From NCBI RefSeq assembly GCF_000420445.1, contig NZ_ATUY01000006.1, positions 1-64,000 of the forward strand: 64,000 nucleotides of DNA, read 5' to 3'. Both the position numbers and the translations under genes were made by a program. The stretch's first letter is position 1; the number at the start of each line of letters is the position of its first letter. The stretch comes from Actinotignum urinale DSM 15805 (GTDB taxonomy: Bacteria > Actinomycetota > Actinomycetes > Actinomycetales > Actinomycetaceae). The notes below the pieces were generated by a model. That model worked only from the letters and a program-made list of their open reading frames with translations, was not told the DNA's origin and did no database searches. Positions 43,127 through 52,680 of the stretch are shown in pieces.

Positions 43127-44278
43127 TTACGTCGTGTATGCGGAGTTGATTTCAACGTAGGCGTGGGAAAGGTCCGTCGTGTACACGGTTGCTGTGCCCG
43201 CACCGCCCGTTCCCAGGTCAATCTCCACGGCAATATCTTCGCCCGTCAAATCCACGTCGCGCGCCCCGGCAGTCGCGCATGTTTCGCTACACACGGTTTC
43301 TCCGTTAAAAGCGACGCTAATATTGTCCGGATCCATTGCAACAGGAGCCATGCCAACTGCCGCAAGAACGCGCCCCCAATTCGGGTCCGACCCGAACATT
43401 GCGCATTTGAAGAGGTTGTCCCTGCCGACGGTTCGCGCCGCGTCCAGGGCTTCCTCGTCGCTCCCGGTTCCTCTAACGGTGATGCTTATGCGCTTACTGG
43501 ATCCTTCAGCGTCGGACTGCATCTGGCGCGCAATATTGACGCAGGCTTCTTTCACGGCCGCCGCGAATTCTTGCGGATCCGGGCTTATCCCGCTGGCGCC
43601 ACTTGCCATGAGAATAACGGTGTCGTTGGTGGAGGTTGATCCATCGATGTCGACGAGGTCGAAGCTTTTCGCGGTTGCTGCGCGGAGTGCCGAGTCCGCT
43701 AGCGACGCATCCACTACGGCGTCCGTTGTGAGGCATACAAGCATTGTTGCCAGGGACGGCGCCATCATCCCCACGCCTTTACCCATTGCCCCAACAGACC
43801 ACCCATTTTTTACGACGATTGCCTCCTTGGAGACGGTATCTGTTGTCATAATGGCGCGGGCGGCTTGGCTACCGTGTGAGCCTAGGGTTGCTGCGAGGGT
43901 GTGGATACCGGATGAAATATTCTCCATCGGCAGGTAGTCGCCAATGATTCCGGTAGAGCAGACGGCAACGTTGTCCGGTAAGCAGCCGAGTTCGTCCGCA
44001 GTTTTTTTCTGCATAGCGAGCGCGTCGTTCCAGCCACGTTCTCCTGTACACGCGTTGGCGTTTCCCGCATTGTAGATGACCGCGTGTAGTTCTCCGTGTC
44101 CCACGGCTTTTCGGCTGAGTTTCACGGGCGGAGCGCACACTTTGTTTCGGGTGAACACAGCTGAGGCAACATAAAGTGGTCCATTATTGACGACGAGAGC
44201 CATATCCGGTTTGCCGGATGGCTTGATATGCGCAGCTGTTGCGCTAGCGCTAAATCCTGCGGGTGTTGTGATGCTCAT
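43127..44278 (-). CDS. argJ: Bifunctional ornithine acetyltransferase / N-acetylglutamate synthase
   Basis: Recycles the acetyl group from acetylornithine to glutamate. The 383-residue precursor should cleave itself before the nucleophilic threonine; the site is [14 protein letters not shown], with A177 and T178. Other motifs: [15 protein letters not shown] near 72, [18 protein letters not shown] near 255 and the C-terminal [10 protein letters not shown] (the conserved ending). An NxxGKGxGM motif is present as [12 protein letters not shown] 44278 lies just after argC. An argJ-containing operon means a cyclic (acetyl-recycling) pathway. Confidence 0.97.
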   Translation of the reverse strand: MSITTPAGFSASATAAHIKPSGKPDMALVVNNGPLYVASAVFTRNKVCAPPVKLSRKAVGHGELHAVIYNAGNANACTGERGWNDALAMQKKTADELGCLPDNVAVCSTGIIGDYLPMENISSGIHTLAATLGSHGSQAARAIMTTDTVSKEAIVVKNGWSVGAMGKGVGMMAPSLATMLVCLTTDAVVDASLADSALRAATAKSFDLVDIDGSTSTNDTVILMASGASGISPDPQEFAAAVKEACVNIARQMQSDAEGSSKRISITVRGTGSDEEALDAARTVGRDNLFKCAMFGSDPNWGRVLAAVGMAPVAMDPDNISVAFNGETVCSETCATAGARDVDLTGEDIAVEIDLGTGGAGTATVYTTDLSHAYVEINSAYTT

Positions 44279-44307
44279 TGTTGTCCTTAACTTTCGTTCC
44301 TACCCGT

Positions 44308-45462
44308 TTACGGCGCCACTCCAACGAGTGGCAAGCCCGCTGTTTCTTCCCAGCCGAGCGCAATATTCATGCATTGAATGGCAGCGCCGGCCGTGCCTTT
44401 CGTGAGGTTATCAATGGCGGAAACCATGAGGAGTCTGCCTGATTGCGAATCAACTTCCACCTGGACGTGGCACAGATTCGCGCCCAACACGTGCTGCGTT
44501 TGTGGCTGAATACCTTCCTCAAGGAGATGGACGCAGGCTTCTTTCGCATATGCATCCTCGTACGCTCCGCGAATCTGCGCGGTGATGTCACGAATCTGTT
44601 CGGTAACGATTTGAGTGTGTGCGGGGTGTACGTTCTGCGAGATGTTTTTATCCGGGCAATCCACGGCCGCAACCACGTCCTTTGTTTTGTTCATGATTGT
44701 GTCGGAAAGCGGTGCAGATGCGACGGTAAGGATTCCGCGCGGAAGTGGCGCTAAAACGGGCGTGAAACTAATATTCACTTTTTTGCCGCCGCTGACCTCT
44801 TCAAGGTTTTGAATAATTTCTGGTGTATGCCGGTGCGTTCCGGCGGTTTTGTAGGCTTTTAGCGACCCCATGGTTTCCGCGCCGAGCATCGGCACAGATG
44901 CGCTTTTACCTGCCCCGGAAACGCCGGTAACGCTCGTAATGGAAATATTTGGTTCAATAAATCCGTGCTGGAGTGCCGGATAGGTGGCGAGGGTTGCGCC
45001 CGTGGGGAAGCATCCTGGTACGGCAACGTGTTTGCTCGCGGCGATGGCTTCGCGGTGGCCGGGAAGTTCCGGGATTCCGTAGGGCCACGATCCTGCGTAG
45101 GTTCCGCCGTAGTAGTTGTCCCAATCTGTTTGATGTTTCAAGCGGAAATCTGCTGCACAATCGACGACGATAGCGCGGTCCCCTACCGCTTTGGCAACTG
45201 TGGCGGAGTGTCCGTGTGGGAGCCCGAGGAAAACAACATCATGTTGGGCAAGAATGTCTGTATTCATGGCTTCAATAACGCGGTGGGCGAGCTGTGGCGC
45301 ATGAGGGATGGCGGTAGCACAACGTTGTCCAGCGCTGGAATTTCCCATAAGTGCGCCTATGGTGAGTTCTCCCGAGGCGTATTTGGGGTGCCCGAGGAGC
45401 AAACGAATTATTTCTCCGCCGGCATATCCGGTAGCGCCAGCGATTGCAACGTTAATAGCCAT
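44308..45462 (-). CDS. argC: N-acetyl-gamma-glutamyl-phosphate reductase
   Basis: NADPH-dependent reduction of the acyl phosphate made by ArgB. The 384-residue protein has the Rossmann motif [23 protein letters not shown] at the N-terminus, [15 protein letters not shown] near 80 and the catalytic cysteine in [19 protein letters not shown] near 150. It is the first gene of argCJBDF. There is no ribosome binding site before ATG 45462; a promoter with -35 TTGCAG and -10 TACTAT ends seven bases upstream, so a leaderless mRNA is likely. TTATGCA repeats overlap this promoter. An upstream in-frame GTG at 45468 is a weaker alternative. Confidence 0.95.
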   Translation of the reverse strand: MAINVAIAGATGYAGGEIIRLLLGHPKYASGELTIGALMGNSSAGQRCATAIPHAPQLAHRVIEAMNTDILAQHDVVFLGLPHGHSATVAKAVGDRAIVVDCAADFRLKHQTDWDNYYGGTYAGSWPYGIPELPGHREAIAASKHVAVPGCFPTGATLATYPALQHGFIEPNISITSVTGVSGAGKSASVPMLGAETMGSLKAYKTAGTHRHTPEIIQNLEEVSGGKKVNISFTPVLAPLPRGILTVASAPLSDTIMNKTKDVVAAVDCPDKNISQNVHPAHTQIVTEQIRDITAQIRGAYEDAYAKEACVHLLEEGIQPQTQHVLGANLCHVQVEVDSQSGRLLMVSAIDNLTKGTAGAAIQCMNIALGWEETAGLPLVGVAP

Positions 45463-45469
45463 GCACACA

Positions 45470-45505
45470 ATAGTACTATTTATGCAAGTTTCTGCAAGTT
45501 ATGCA
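45470..45505 (-). promoter_or_regulatory. argC promoter with candidate ArgR site
   Basis: On the minus strand TTGCAG (45497-45492) and TACTAT (45475-45470) are separated by 16 bases. TTATGCA occurs on the plus strand at 45480-45486 and again at 45499-45505, and TGCAAGTT at 45483 and 45493. Repeats with these TGCATAA cores overlapping the promoter suggest an arginine repressor site; this is inferred from position and not from a proven consensus. Confidence 0.55.
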
Positions 45506-45604
45506 CAATAGCTGAACGTCTCAATTTTGTAAGTAACGTTGAAATTGCGCGTTTTTATAGTTTTATGGCATTGGCCATGCTTAAAATTTATGTATTTCTA
45601 TGCA

Positions 45605-46036
45605 TTATGCTTTATGTTTTCGCCTTTTCACATATCCATACGCCTGATAACCGATACACACCATCGCACACAGCAAGCCACATATCCACGGCTCAACATG
45701 TTTTGCCATTCCTGCATACAACGATAGAGCTAACGTCACTATCAACATCAGATATACCTTGCCAAGCAGAAGTTTTCGTGGCGTTACCTCATCTGATTCG
45801 TCCGGCGCCTCACAAGAATCAGTCTCGTCCACCGTGCCTTGCGGAGAAGTAACTCGCTGGCGAAGTTGTTCACGCTCAACACGATACGCTGCGACACAAA
45901 AAATACCGACGACAAGCACCCCAATGGCGATAGTCCACCATAAAGAAAACGAGGCAATAGCTTTTGCAAAAAGTGCGCCAGTGGCACATGCCACTGGCGC
46001 ACCGGCAAGTATTTGCAGAGTTCTGCTTCTATTCAT
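45605..46036 (-). CDS. Membrane protein with four predicted helices, unknown function
   Basis: A 143-residue protein with two hydrophobic pairs: ILAGAPVACATGALFAKAIASF and WTIAIGVLVVGIFCVAAYRV at the N-terminus, LMLIVTLALSLYAGMA and WICGLLCAMVCIGYQAYGYV at the C-terminus, with an acidic loop (DETDSCEAPDESDE) between them and a basic end. I do not recognise a family. It starts 17 bases after clpC on the same strand and so probably shares its transcript. Confidence 0.7.
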   Translation of the reverse strand: MNRSRTLQILAGAPVACATGALFAKAIASFSLWWTIAIGVLVVGIFCVAAYRVEREQLRQRVTSPQGTVDETDSCEAPDESDEVTPRKLLLGKVYLMLIVTLALSLYAGMAKHVEPWICGLLCAMVCIGYQAYGYVKRRKHKA

Positions 46037-46053
46037 TCCTGCCTTATCCGTTA

Positions 46054-48654
46054 CTAGTTAGCGGCCTTCATGCCACCACCGGAGCCTCCCCCGGCAACTG
46101 GCGCAGACCATGCCGGACGGGTGGACTTATTCGAGGCCAAACCTTCCATCTCTTCAGGTTCTGGAACAAGCTCCACGCCCTCAGGTAAAGGCTCGCCGGC
46201 TGCCTGGCCACGGAACGTCAACTCCTTGGGATCGTCTGGATTATCAACATCGGTGATAATCACATCGCCCTTCTTGAACTCGCCATACAGCAACTTTTCG
46301 GAAAGAACATCCTCAATGTCGCGCTGAATGGCTCGACGCAACGGGCGAGCACCAAGAACCGGATCGTATCCACGGTCCGCAAGCAATTCCTTCGCCTGCT
46401 TCGTGAGAACAATCGTCAAATCCTGTTCCTTCAAACGCTTATCGAGCTTAGCGATCATCAAATCAACGATCTGGAGAATTTCCTTATGCTCAAGCTGCGG
46501 GAACACAATAATATCGTCCACACGGTTCAAGAATTCGGGACGGAAATTATCCTTCAATTCTTCAGAAACCTTCGACTTCATACGCTCATAGGATGTTTGC
46601 GTATCTGCATCAAACTGGAACCCGGTTTGAACACCCTTCGCAATATCCTTCGTACCGAGGTTCGTCGTCATAATAATAATGGTGTTCTTGAAGTCAACAA
46701 CTCGTCCTTGCGAATCCGTCAAACGCCCCTCTTCCAAAATTTGGAGAAGTGAATTAAACAGATCCGGGTGTGCCTTTTCAACTTCGTCAAACAAGACCAC
46801 GGAGAACGGCTTGCGGCGAACCTTTTCGGTCAGCTGCCCGCCCTCTTCATAACCGACATATCCTGGGGGCGCACCGAACAGACGCGAAACCGTGTGCTTC
46901 TCGGAGTATTCGGACATATCCAGCGTAATCAACGCAGATTCGTCGCCAAACAAGAAATCAGCCAGGGACTTCGCCAACTCGGTCTTACCCACACCGGTTG
47001 GGCCAGCGAAAATGAAGGAACCGCCCGGACGGTTCGGGTCCTTCAAGCCCGCACGTGTACGGCGAATCGCCTGCGAGAGCGCAGAAACAGCCTCATTTTG
47101 GCCAATCACACGCTTATGCAATTCTTCTTCCATACGCAACAGCTTCGCAGATTCAGCTTCTGTGAGCTTAAAGACCGGAATACCTGTTGTCATGGAAAGA
47201 ACTTCGGTAATCGCATCTTCGTCGACGATGGAAACCTCATCCATCTCGCCATTCCTCCAGGCTTCTTCGCGCTGAGCACGTTCCTCAGAAAGTTTCTGCT
47301 CTTCATCGCGAAGCCCTGCGGCTTTCTCAAAGTCCTGTGCGTTAATCGCAGCTTCCTTCGCCCGGCGCGTTGCCGTAATGCGATCATCAAGTTCACGCAA
47401 TTCCGGCGGAGCCGTCATTTTGCGGATAGCGAGGCGAGCCCCAGCTTCATCCACCAAATCAATTGCCTTATCCGGCAAGAAACGGTCATTAATATAGCGA
47501 TCGGCCAAGGCGGCTGCGGACTCCAAAGCATCATCGGTAATCGTCACGCGATGGAATGCTTCGTAACGGTCACGCAAGCCCGTCAAAATCTCAACAGTTT
47601 GCTTCACCGAGGGCTGCTCAACCTGAATCGGCTGGAAACGACGCTCCAACGCCGCATCCTTCTCAATATATTTGCGGTACTCGTCCAAAGTGGTTGCACC
47701 AATCACCTGAAGTTCCCCGCGCGCAAGTTTCGGCTTCAACAACGAGGCGGCATCCAAGGCACCCTCGGCAGCACCCGCACCCACAAGAGTGTGGATTTCG
47801 TCGATAAACAACACAATATCGCCACGCGTATTGATTTCTTTCAAAATCTTCTTCATACGCTCTTCAAAATCGCCACGGTAACGCGAACCGGCAACCAACG
47901 ACCCCATATCAAGAGCGTAAATCTGCTTATCTTTCAACGTTTCGGGCACTTTTCCGGCAACAATATTTTGTGCAAGACCTTCCACGACGGCAGTTTTTCC
48001 GACGCCCGGTTCGCCAATCAACACCGGATTATTTTTTGTACGACGAGACAGAATCTGCATCACGCGTTCAGTTTCCGTATGGCGCCCAATCACGGGATCC
48101 AACTTATGTTCACGAGCGGCAACCGTGAGGTTACGTCCATACTGATCGAGAATCGTGGAACCGGAGCGTTGACCCGAGCGTGGCCCGCCACCTCCAACAC
48201 CGACGGCTTCCTTGCCTTGGAAGCCTGAAATCAGTTGGGAAACCTGGTTGCGCACCGTCGCCAAATCGGCGTCGAGTTTAATGAGAACCTGCGCGGCAAC
48301 GCCGTCGGCCTCTCGCGTCAGCCCCAGAAGCAAATGTTCCGTACCAATATAGGAGTGTCCCATTTGAAGAGCTTCACGCATCGCATATTCAATGACTTTC
48401 TTGGCGCGCGGCGTGAAAGGAATATGCCCCGAGGGCGCCTCCTGCCCCTCACGAATAATCTCAATAACCTGCATGCGCACAGATTCGAGGGTAACCCCGA
48501 GCGCTTCCAACGCTTTTGCCGCCACCCCTTCGCCTTCGCGAATCAGCCCGAGCAGGATGTGTTCCGTACCCAGGTAGCTGTGTTTGAGGTTGCGTGCTTC
48601 CTCCTGCGCCAATACGATAACGCGACGGGCGCGATCGGTAAACCTTTCGAACAT
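46054..48654 (-). CDS. clpC: ATP-dependent Clp protease ATPase subunit ClpC
   Basis: AAA+ unfoldase that feeds ClpP. The 866-residue protein has the N-terminal double repeat ([37 protein letters not shown] and the second copy near residue 80), Walker A1 GEPGVGKTA near 212, [19 protein letters not shown] near 275, a UvrB/UvrC-type middle motif ([20 protein letters not shown] near 425) that marks ClpC, and Walker A2 [14 protein letters not shown] near 549 with [14 protein letters not shown]. The tail ends in a glycine-rich segment ([14 protein letters not shown]). ATG 48654 follows AGGAGAGTT. Actinobacterial ClpC is essential and ClgR-controlled; a palindrome in the upstream region could be a control site. 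Confidence 0.96.
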   Translation of the reverse strand: MFERFTDRARRVIVLAQEEARNLKHSYLGTEHILLGLIREGEGVAAKALEALGVTLESVRMQVIEIIREGQEAPSGHIPFTPRAKKVIEYAMREALQMGHSYIGTEHLLLGLTREADGVAAQVLIKLDADLATVRNQVSQLISGFQGKEAVGVGGGGPRSGQRSGSTILDQYGRNLTVAAREHKLDPVIGRHTETERVMQILSRRTKNNPVLIGEPGVGKTAVVEGLAQNIVAGKVPETLKDKQIYALDMGSLVAGSRYRGDFEERMKKILKEINTRGDIVLFIDEIHTLVGAGAAEGALDAASLLKPKLARGELQVIGATTLDEYRKYIEKDAALERRFQPIQVEQPSVKQTVEILTGLRDRYEAFHRVTITDDALESAAALADRYINDRFLPDKAIDLVDEAGARLAIRKMTAPPELRELDDRITATRRAKEAAINAQDFEKAAGLRDEEQKLSEERAQREEAWRNGEMDEVSIVDEDAITEVLSMTTGIPVFKLTEAESAKLLRMEEELHKRVIGQNEAVSALSQAIRRTRAGLKDPNRPGGSFIFAGPTGVGKTELAKSLADFLFGDESALITLDMSEYSEKHTVSRLFGAPPGYVGYEEGGQLTEKVRRKPFSVVLFDEVEKAHPDLFNSLLQILEEGRLTDSQGRVVDFKNTIIIMTTNLGTKDIAKGVQTGFQFDADTQTSYERMKSKVSEELKDNFRPEFLNRVDDIIVFPQLEHKEILQIVDLMIAKLDKRLKEQDLTIVLTKQAKELLADRGYDPVLGARPLRRAIQRDIEDVLSEKLLYGEFKKGDVIITDVDNPDDPKELTFRGQAAGEPLPEGVELVPEPEEMEGLASNKSTRPAWSAPVAGGGSGGGMKAAN

Positions 48655-48692
48655 AACTCTCCTATGGACTAGGTAATCACATAACAGAGTAA

Positions 48693-48711
48693 CGATAAGA
48701 GAGCCTTATCG
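48693..48711. promoter_or_regulatory. Palindrome in the clpC promoter region
   Basis: CGATAAG (48693-48699) and CTTATCG (48705-48711) form a perfect inverted repeat with a five-base spacer about 40 bp before the clpC start. It does not match the HspR (HAIR) or CtsR consensus and only loosely resembles ClgR sites, so its regulator is unknown. Confidence 0.5.
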
Positions 48712-48767
48712 CTCCACACTTTCGCCAAGGGCATGAGCTGAACGCTGAGAGAAAAACCTCACTACCC

Positions 48768-49229
48768 CTATGCTTCAACCTCAACCAGGAGTGTGAAGGG
48801 GCCGTCGTTCACCAACTCCACATCCATCATGGCTCCGAAAGACCCTGTTTCCACATGAAGCCCGTAAGTTTCCCGAAGTTTTTTCGCTACACATTCATAC
48901 ATTGGTTCCGCAATATTTCCGGGGGCCGCGTGAGACCAGGAGGGCTTACGTCCCTTACGCACATCTGCGTAGAGTGTGAACTGCGATACCAGGAGAATGG
49001 GCGCGCCCGCTTCTTCTGCGCTCAACCTGTCCGACTGTTCATCAGAACCGTCCGCCCCGCGCAACACCTTTAATTGCGCAATTTTTTGAGCCACTTTGGT
49101 CGCTTGCGCATCTGCGTCGCTGTGAGTAACGCCAAGGAGAACACACAGCCCAGGCTCTTTAATCTCCCCAACAATCTCGCCATCAACCGTGACGCTCGCC
49201 CTTTTCACGCGCTGAATAACCGCTCGCAT
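48768..49229 (-). CDS. dtd: D-aminoacyl-tRNA deacylase
   Basis: Removes D-amino acids (and glycine from mischarged tRNA-Ala) from tRNA. The 153-residue protein carries both active-site motifs: LLVSQFTLYADVRKGRKPSW (SQ-x-T) near residue 82 and MMDVELVNDGPFTLLVE (the NxGPxT motif) near 137. It begins MRAVIQRVKRASVTVDGEIVGEI, the family start. ATG 49229 is preferred, with AAAGGA nine bases upstream; an upstream in-frame GTG would add six residues. It is monocistronic, between clpC and the DUF2516 gene. Confidence 0.96.
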   Translation of the reverse strand: MRAVIQRVKRASVTVDGEIVGEIKEPGLCVLLGVTHSDADAQATKVAQKIAQLKVLRGADGSDEQSDRLSAEEAGAPILLVSQFTLYADVRKGRKPSWSHAAPGNIAEPMYECVAKKLRETYGLHVETGSFGAMMDVELVNDGPFTLLVEVEA

Positions 49230-49486
49230 AACCTCGTTTCCTTTCACTCCTGTATTCTGTGTTATCCGTTACGTTCATATCCGATATGTTCGACGAAGTT
49301 TTCCCAATCCGCCACGCGCATTTAGCTCTAGCGGTTCTTGCACGACATGTGACGGTGAGCTTCACCAGGCTTTTTGCAACATGCGTCGCGCATCCGTCCT
49401 GCCTTCGTCACCTTCGTCTTATTACTTTCGTCGTACTACATCCGTCGTACCTTCTAAAACCGCGATTCCACGCACAAGGTGCGCGC

Positions 49487-49807
49487 TTATTTTCTGGGAC
49501 GTCGCCTGCGTGGTCCCATCCACTGCTGTTCCGGCCCAAGATAGAAGAGCGCTGCGAAAGCGGAAGCGAAAGTCAGTATCCCCTGGAATGGCAGGCGGAA
49601 CGGCAATACGATTGTCATCACCATAATAACTAATGCCACCACCAGAACACTCACCCAAAACTGTTTGGATTTGCGAGCGTATCTGAAATCGCTTTCCGGC
49701 CGCGTAAAGCAGGAGACAAACGCCCACAGCATAAAGAGGCAGATAAGCACGTTCACCGTCATCATTGTCCACCACGAAATGTTGTACACCAACTCTGTTG
49801 CGCTCAT
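49487..49807 (-). CDS. DUF2516-family membrane protein
   Basis: A 106-residue protein with three membrane segments: WWTMMTVNVLICLFMLWAFVSCF, FWVSVLVVALVIMVMTIVL and GILTFASAFAALFYLGPEQQWM, then a short basic tail (GPRRRRPRK). The segment RKSKQFWVSVL and the closing YLGP(E/D)-x-R pattern match DUF2516, a small actinobacterial family of unknown function. ATG 49807 is chosen for the GGAAAGG six bases upstream; the track frame is 14 residues longer without support. Confidence 0.75.
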   Translation of the reverse strand: MSATELVYNISWWTMMTVNVLICLFMLWAFVSCFTRPESDFRYARKSKQFWVSVLVVALVIMVMTIVLPFRLPFQGILTFASAFAALFYLGPEQQWMGPRRRRPRK

Positions 49808-49985
49808 ACGTTGCCTTTCCATCACCGCGACATGGTTAATTTCGCGCACTGGGGCGCCTCTTCACCCACACATTGTAGCCTGGCACCCTGGTTTTCTTAT
49901 GTGGCGCGCGCAAAGGCGTCGGGCTAGCGAGGAAACACATCGGGTTAGTGGCTCGACGCATCTAGTCAGCGGCTCAACACACCAG

Positions 49986-50747
49986 TTAGCAAGAAAACAG
50001 ATCGGGTGCGCACGTAAAACTACCCACGGTAAGTTGAGGCGCAGAGTTATGCGACTTACATGCATCTGATTCGAGGACGTGCGTGCTGGCGGGCGCGAGC
50101 CCTGCCCCTGTCATAAATTGTTCACGCACATCCTTGCGCAAAAACCCAAGCGCGACGGGCCCTTCTTCCCAGTGGCGCGCGACGGTTGTCACGTAACCGC
50201 AGACATTAGCGCCGAGGTTAGCGTCTGCATCTCGGCCTGCGCCACCACCTAGGCGACCGCCCGCGTCATCACCTATTTTTTTTACGACGAAAATCGGTGA
50301 GCCCGGCTCTGGAAGCTCTTGGGCAGGAACACCTTCGAGCCAGAACTTCGTCAGAACATAATCTTCGGGCGCAATTTTCAGGCAGGTATCTTCTACTGCG
50401 TCAGGAATCCCTTTGGATACCCGAACTGCGCGCCACGCCTCAATACCCGCACATACATATCCGCGAGCGCAAAATTTTTCCCATTCCGCATTGATGTTTT
50501 CAGTTTCAACAATCGCCGGTTCACCAGATTCCACACAACCATATGCGTACCGACGCCTCGTGTCGTGTTGGCCATTCTCCGTCGTATAAACAACCCTTAA
50601 AGAAAGGTCGGCAAACCCGTGCCCGTCCTCAAGGGCGCGCTGTTCTTTTACCGGGTTTCCGAAGTGAAGCGCGACGCCTTCCAGGTCGCCCCTCCCTTCG
50701 ACTACGCCAGGCATTTTCAACAACGGACTGTAGTAACTATCACTCAT
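49986..50747 (-). CDS. YgfZ/GcvT-like protein, internally reduced
   Basis: A 253-residue protein whose start, YYSPLLKMPGVVEG ... LHFGNPVKEQRALEDGHGFADLS, is that of the actinobacterial YgfZ/CAF17-like folate-dependent iron-sulfur maintenance proteins (Rv0811c type, about 330-370 residues). The end also fits (LPEPGSPIFVVKK ... GYVTTVARHWEEGPVALGFLRKDV). What lies between is much shorter than in the family, and the signature K-G-C-Y-x-G-Q-E motif, expected after GIEAWRAVRVSKGIP, is missing. A Gly/Ala/Asp-rich segment (GDDAGGRLGGGAGRDADANLG) interrupts the C-terminal part. The gene may be a decaying or altered copy. It follows the nitrobindin-like gene by 62 bp, the usual pair. Confidence 0.6.
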   Translation of the reverse strand: MSDSYYSPLLKMPGVVEGRGDLEGVALHFGNPVKEQRALEDGHGFADLSLRVVYTTENGQHDTRRRYAYGCVESGEPAIVETENINAEWEKFCARGYVCAGIEAWRAVRVSKGIPDAVEDTCLKIAPEDYVLTKFWLEGVPAQELPEPGSPIFVVKKIGDDAGGRLGGGAGRDADANLGANVCGYVTTVARHWEEGPVALGFLRKDVREQFMTGAGLAPASTHVLESDACKSHNSAPQLTVGSFTCAPDLFSC

Positions 50748-50809
50748 GCGTCATCTTCACAAAGTTGCAGGTTTCGTCGTCGAAAAAATCGTCGTCGAAA
50801 AAACGTTAG

Positions 50810-51424
50810 TTAGGCGTTTTCGGCGTGAGGCGAGCTACCCGGAGTGTCCATATCCGAGACCCTCTGAAGACGAGCGGACATGTAGGGACGCATATCCGCA
50901 CCAAAAGCGGCCATATCGTAGGCGTAAAACAGCTCAGATTCGACGTAACCGCCCATAATCTGCCCACCTTCAAAAGTAGCGGCAGAGGGGGTGGCGGCGA
51001 TGGCGTCGGCAACAATTTGGAATTGCGGGCCTTTAATGAAACCAGCCCACGTGGTTGCGTGTCCAGCAGCGAAGGACACAATGCCTTCAAGAACGTAACG
51101 CCCGTCTTTGCCGTCCGGGAAATTCGGGGATTGGCGCAAATACCCGCTACAACTGGACCACAGCTGCCCCTTGGTGAGCTGGTTATACATGCGTCCGCCT
51201 GGAATATCGCGGTCGATAGCGCCGGCCGGTTCCTGCGCGAGCCAAACATTTGAGTGAATGTGCAGGTAGGGGCCACCGTTATCGTTGTCTATACGAAGCT
51301 CGTGGAGATAGGCGCTGGCATCCACACCTTCGTATTCGAGAAGCCCGGCACCGCGCCACGTATCAACAAGCCACGCCATCGGATATGTTTCCGGGGCAAG
51401 ATTTTCAGGAATTGCAAAAGCCAT
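50810..51424 (-). CDS. Nitrobindin-like / FABP-type beta-barrel protein (Rv0813c family)
   Basis: A 204-residue protein with the family start MAWLVDTWRGAGLLEYEG (the W-x-G-x-G motif) and a ten-strand barrel pattern to the end. Nitrobindins bind heme and destroy peroxynitrite; the heme ligand is the histidine of a C-terminal (P)H-L-x-A-x-L motif. Here the corresponding stretch reads RPYMSARLQRV, so tyrosine stands where His is expected. Rv0813c-like members also vary here. ATG 51424. It precedes the YgfZ-like gene on the minus strand, as in mycobacteria, where Rv0811c-Rv0813c are neighbours. Confidence 0.75.
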   Translation of the reverse strand: MAFAIPENLAPETYPMAWLVDTWRGAGLLEYEGVDASAYLHELRIDNDNGGPYLHIHSNVWLAQEPAGAIDRDIPGGRMYNQLTKGQLWSSCSGYLRQSPNFPDGKDGRYVLEGIVSFAAGHATTWAGFIKGPQFQIVADAIAATPSAATFEGGQIMGGYVESELFYAYDMAAFGADMRPYMSARLQRVSDMDTPGSSPHAENA

Positions 51425-52052
51425 ATTCTTAGCCTAGCCGGGGCGCGGGTGCTTTGCCACGTCACGGCGTTTATCTCGCTTTCTAAGTTTTGCGAACGCC
51501 ATGCGCGCCCCGCTTATATGCGCATCGTAGCAACCTGAACACCTAACATCACCTGCATTAAGTCATCACCTTTCACGAACGCCCCACGCGCCCTGGAATA
51601 TACACACCGCAACATCCCGAACGCATTCACACAAAAGCGACGGCGAGTTCCTTCAGCGGAATCATTTTCCCAGTTGAGTGACATGAGACACGATGTTAAA
51701 CTTAACGCAAGACATCGAACCTCGAAAGCCCCGGGCTCCACTATTAGCCGCTACGAGCGGCCCTCGCGCCGTCAGGCGCTCTCAGGTTCGGTGTCCATTT
51801 TTCTCTACACGTATTCTCTACACGAACACGTTTTTTCTCTACACGAACACATTGAATTTTGTTCCAGTGTTCACCTCTCACTCCTGCTTTAAGAGTGGCC
51901 CATTATCATTCCACACGCACACACGAACTCCCTTCGTTAGAAAAACTCCACAAATAGCAATTACTCACACAAAAAACGTGCGCACACCCGTCACCATGTC
52001 ATATATTGGTAAGGGAATGTTCATCTCCCGTTAATATGAAACGAGGATTCTT
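51425..52052. other. Divergent intergenic region, no gene seen
   Basis: A 628-bp gap. The frames within it are short and lack family content. It contains three copies of (T)TCTCTACACG(AACAC) at 51801-51850, and a short GCCGCT-ACG-AGCGGC palindrome at 51747-51761. At 52019-52040 lies GTTCATCTCCC-GTTAATATGAA, two 11-nt-spaced half-sites of PHO-box form just before the DUF47 gene. Confidence 0.5.
52019..52040 (+). promoter_or_regulatory. PHO-box-like repeat before DUF47-pit
   Basis: GTTCATCTCCC (52019) and GTTAATATGAA (52030) are direct repeats at an 11-nt interval, the spacing of actinobacterial PhoP boxes (GTTCA-N6-GTTCA type). They end 12 bases before the start of a phosphate uptake operon, so repression is as possible as activation. 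Confidence 0.45.
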
Positions 52053-52679
52053 ATGGGTCTTTTATCCAGATTCTCCGGTAATAGTGTGGTTTTTGACCTT
52101 ATTTCAAACCAGGCAAAATACCTCAGCCGGACAGCAGACCAACTTGCCAAGCTATTTGCAACACCCGCACATGACCGCGCTGAAGAGCAAAAAGCCCTGC
52201 ACGCCATCGAAAATAAGGCCGACGAAGCCAACCACACACTGTTAAAAAAAGTGAATGTTTCCTTCGTCCTCCCCTTCGATCGCGAAGATATTTACGAACT
52301 CGCCGGGCAGGTGGATACCTGCATTGACCGAATGGACGAAGCGGGCGAAAACCTTACCTACCTTAAACCGGGTGCCCTGCCCGCAGAAATTGATGAAATG
52401 ATTGATTTATTGCGCGCATGTGCTCGTCGTTCCACCGACATTCTTCGTAAATTTAAACCCACAGATCCGGCAACCAAAGATTACTGGATTGAAATCAACC
52501 AACTCGAAAACCAAGGCGATGCTCTCTACAAGAAAATCATCGCAAATCTTTTCGACGAATCCACGGATCCCTTAGAGGTTTTGCGCATCAAACTCATTGT
52601 AGACGCACTTGAAGGCGCGCTCGATTCCTTCGAAAACCTTTCCTCCGTCGTCGAACGCATCTCCCTCAAGGAGTCGTAA
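52053..52679 (+). CDS. DUF47-family PhoU-like regulator of phosphate transporter
   Basis: A 208-residue all-helical protein: LLSRFSGNSVVFDLISNQAKYLSRTADQLAKL ... HAIENKADEANHTLLKKVNVSFVLPFDREDIYELAGQVDTCIDRMDEAGENL ... NQLENQGDALYKKIIANLF. E-x-x-x-D pairs of this type (ENKADEAN, ENQGDALY, DTCIDRMDEA) are the metal-binding positions of PhoU-like proteins. The family (TIGR00153-like) is encoded next to Pit transporters and is thought to control them. It ends one base before the pit start, so the pair is an operon. ATG 52053 follows ACGAGG. Confidence 0.88.
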   Translation: MGLLSRFSGNSVVFDLISNQAKYLSRTADQLAKLFATPAHDRAEEQKALHAIENKADEANHTLLKKVNVSFVLPFDREDIYELAGQVDTCIDRMDEAGENLTYLKPGALPAEIDEMIDLLRACARRSTDILRKFKPTDPATKDYWIEINQLENQGDALYKKIIANLFDESTDPLEVLRIKLIVDALEGALDSFENLSSVVERISLKES

Positions 52680-52680
52680 A

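Noticed and set aside
46768-48228. 486-codon plus-strand frame opposite clpC
   Set aside because: It lies wholly antisense to ClpC and has no recognisable motifs or ribosome binding site.
52609-52680. Upstream start for the Pit transporter
   Set aside because: The extra residues only repeat the DUF47 3' end in another frame; GTG at 52681 begins the conserved N-terminus exactly.
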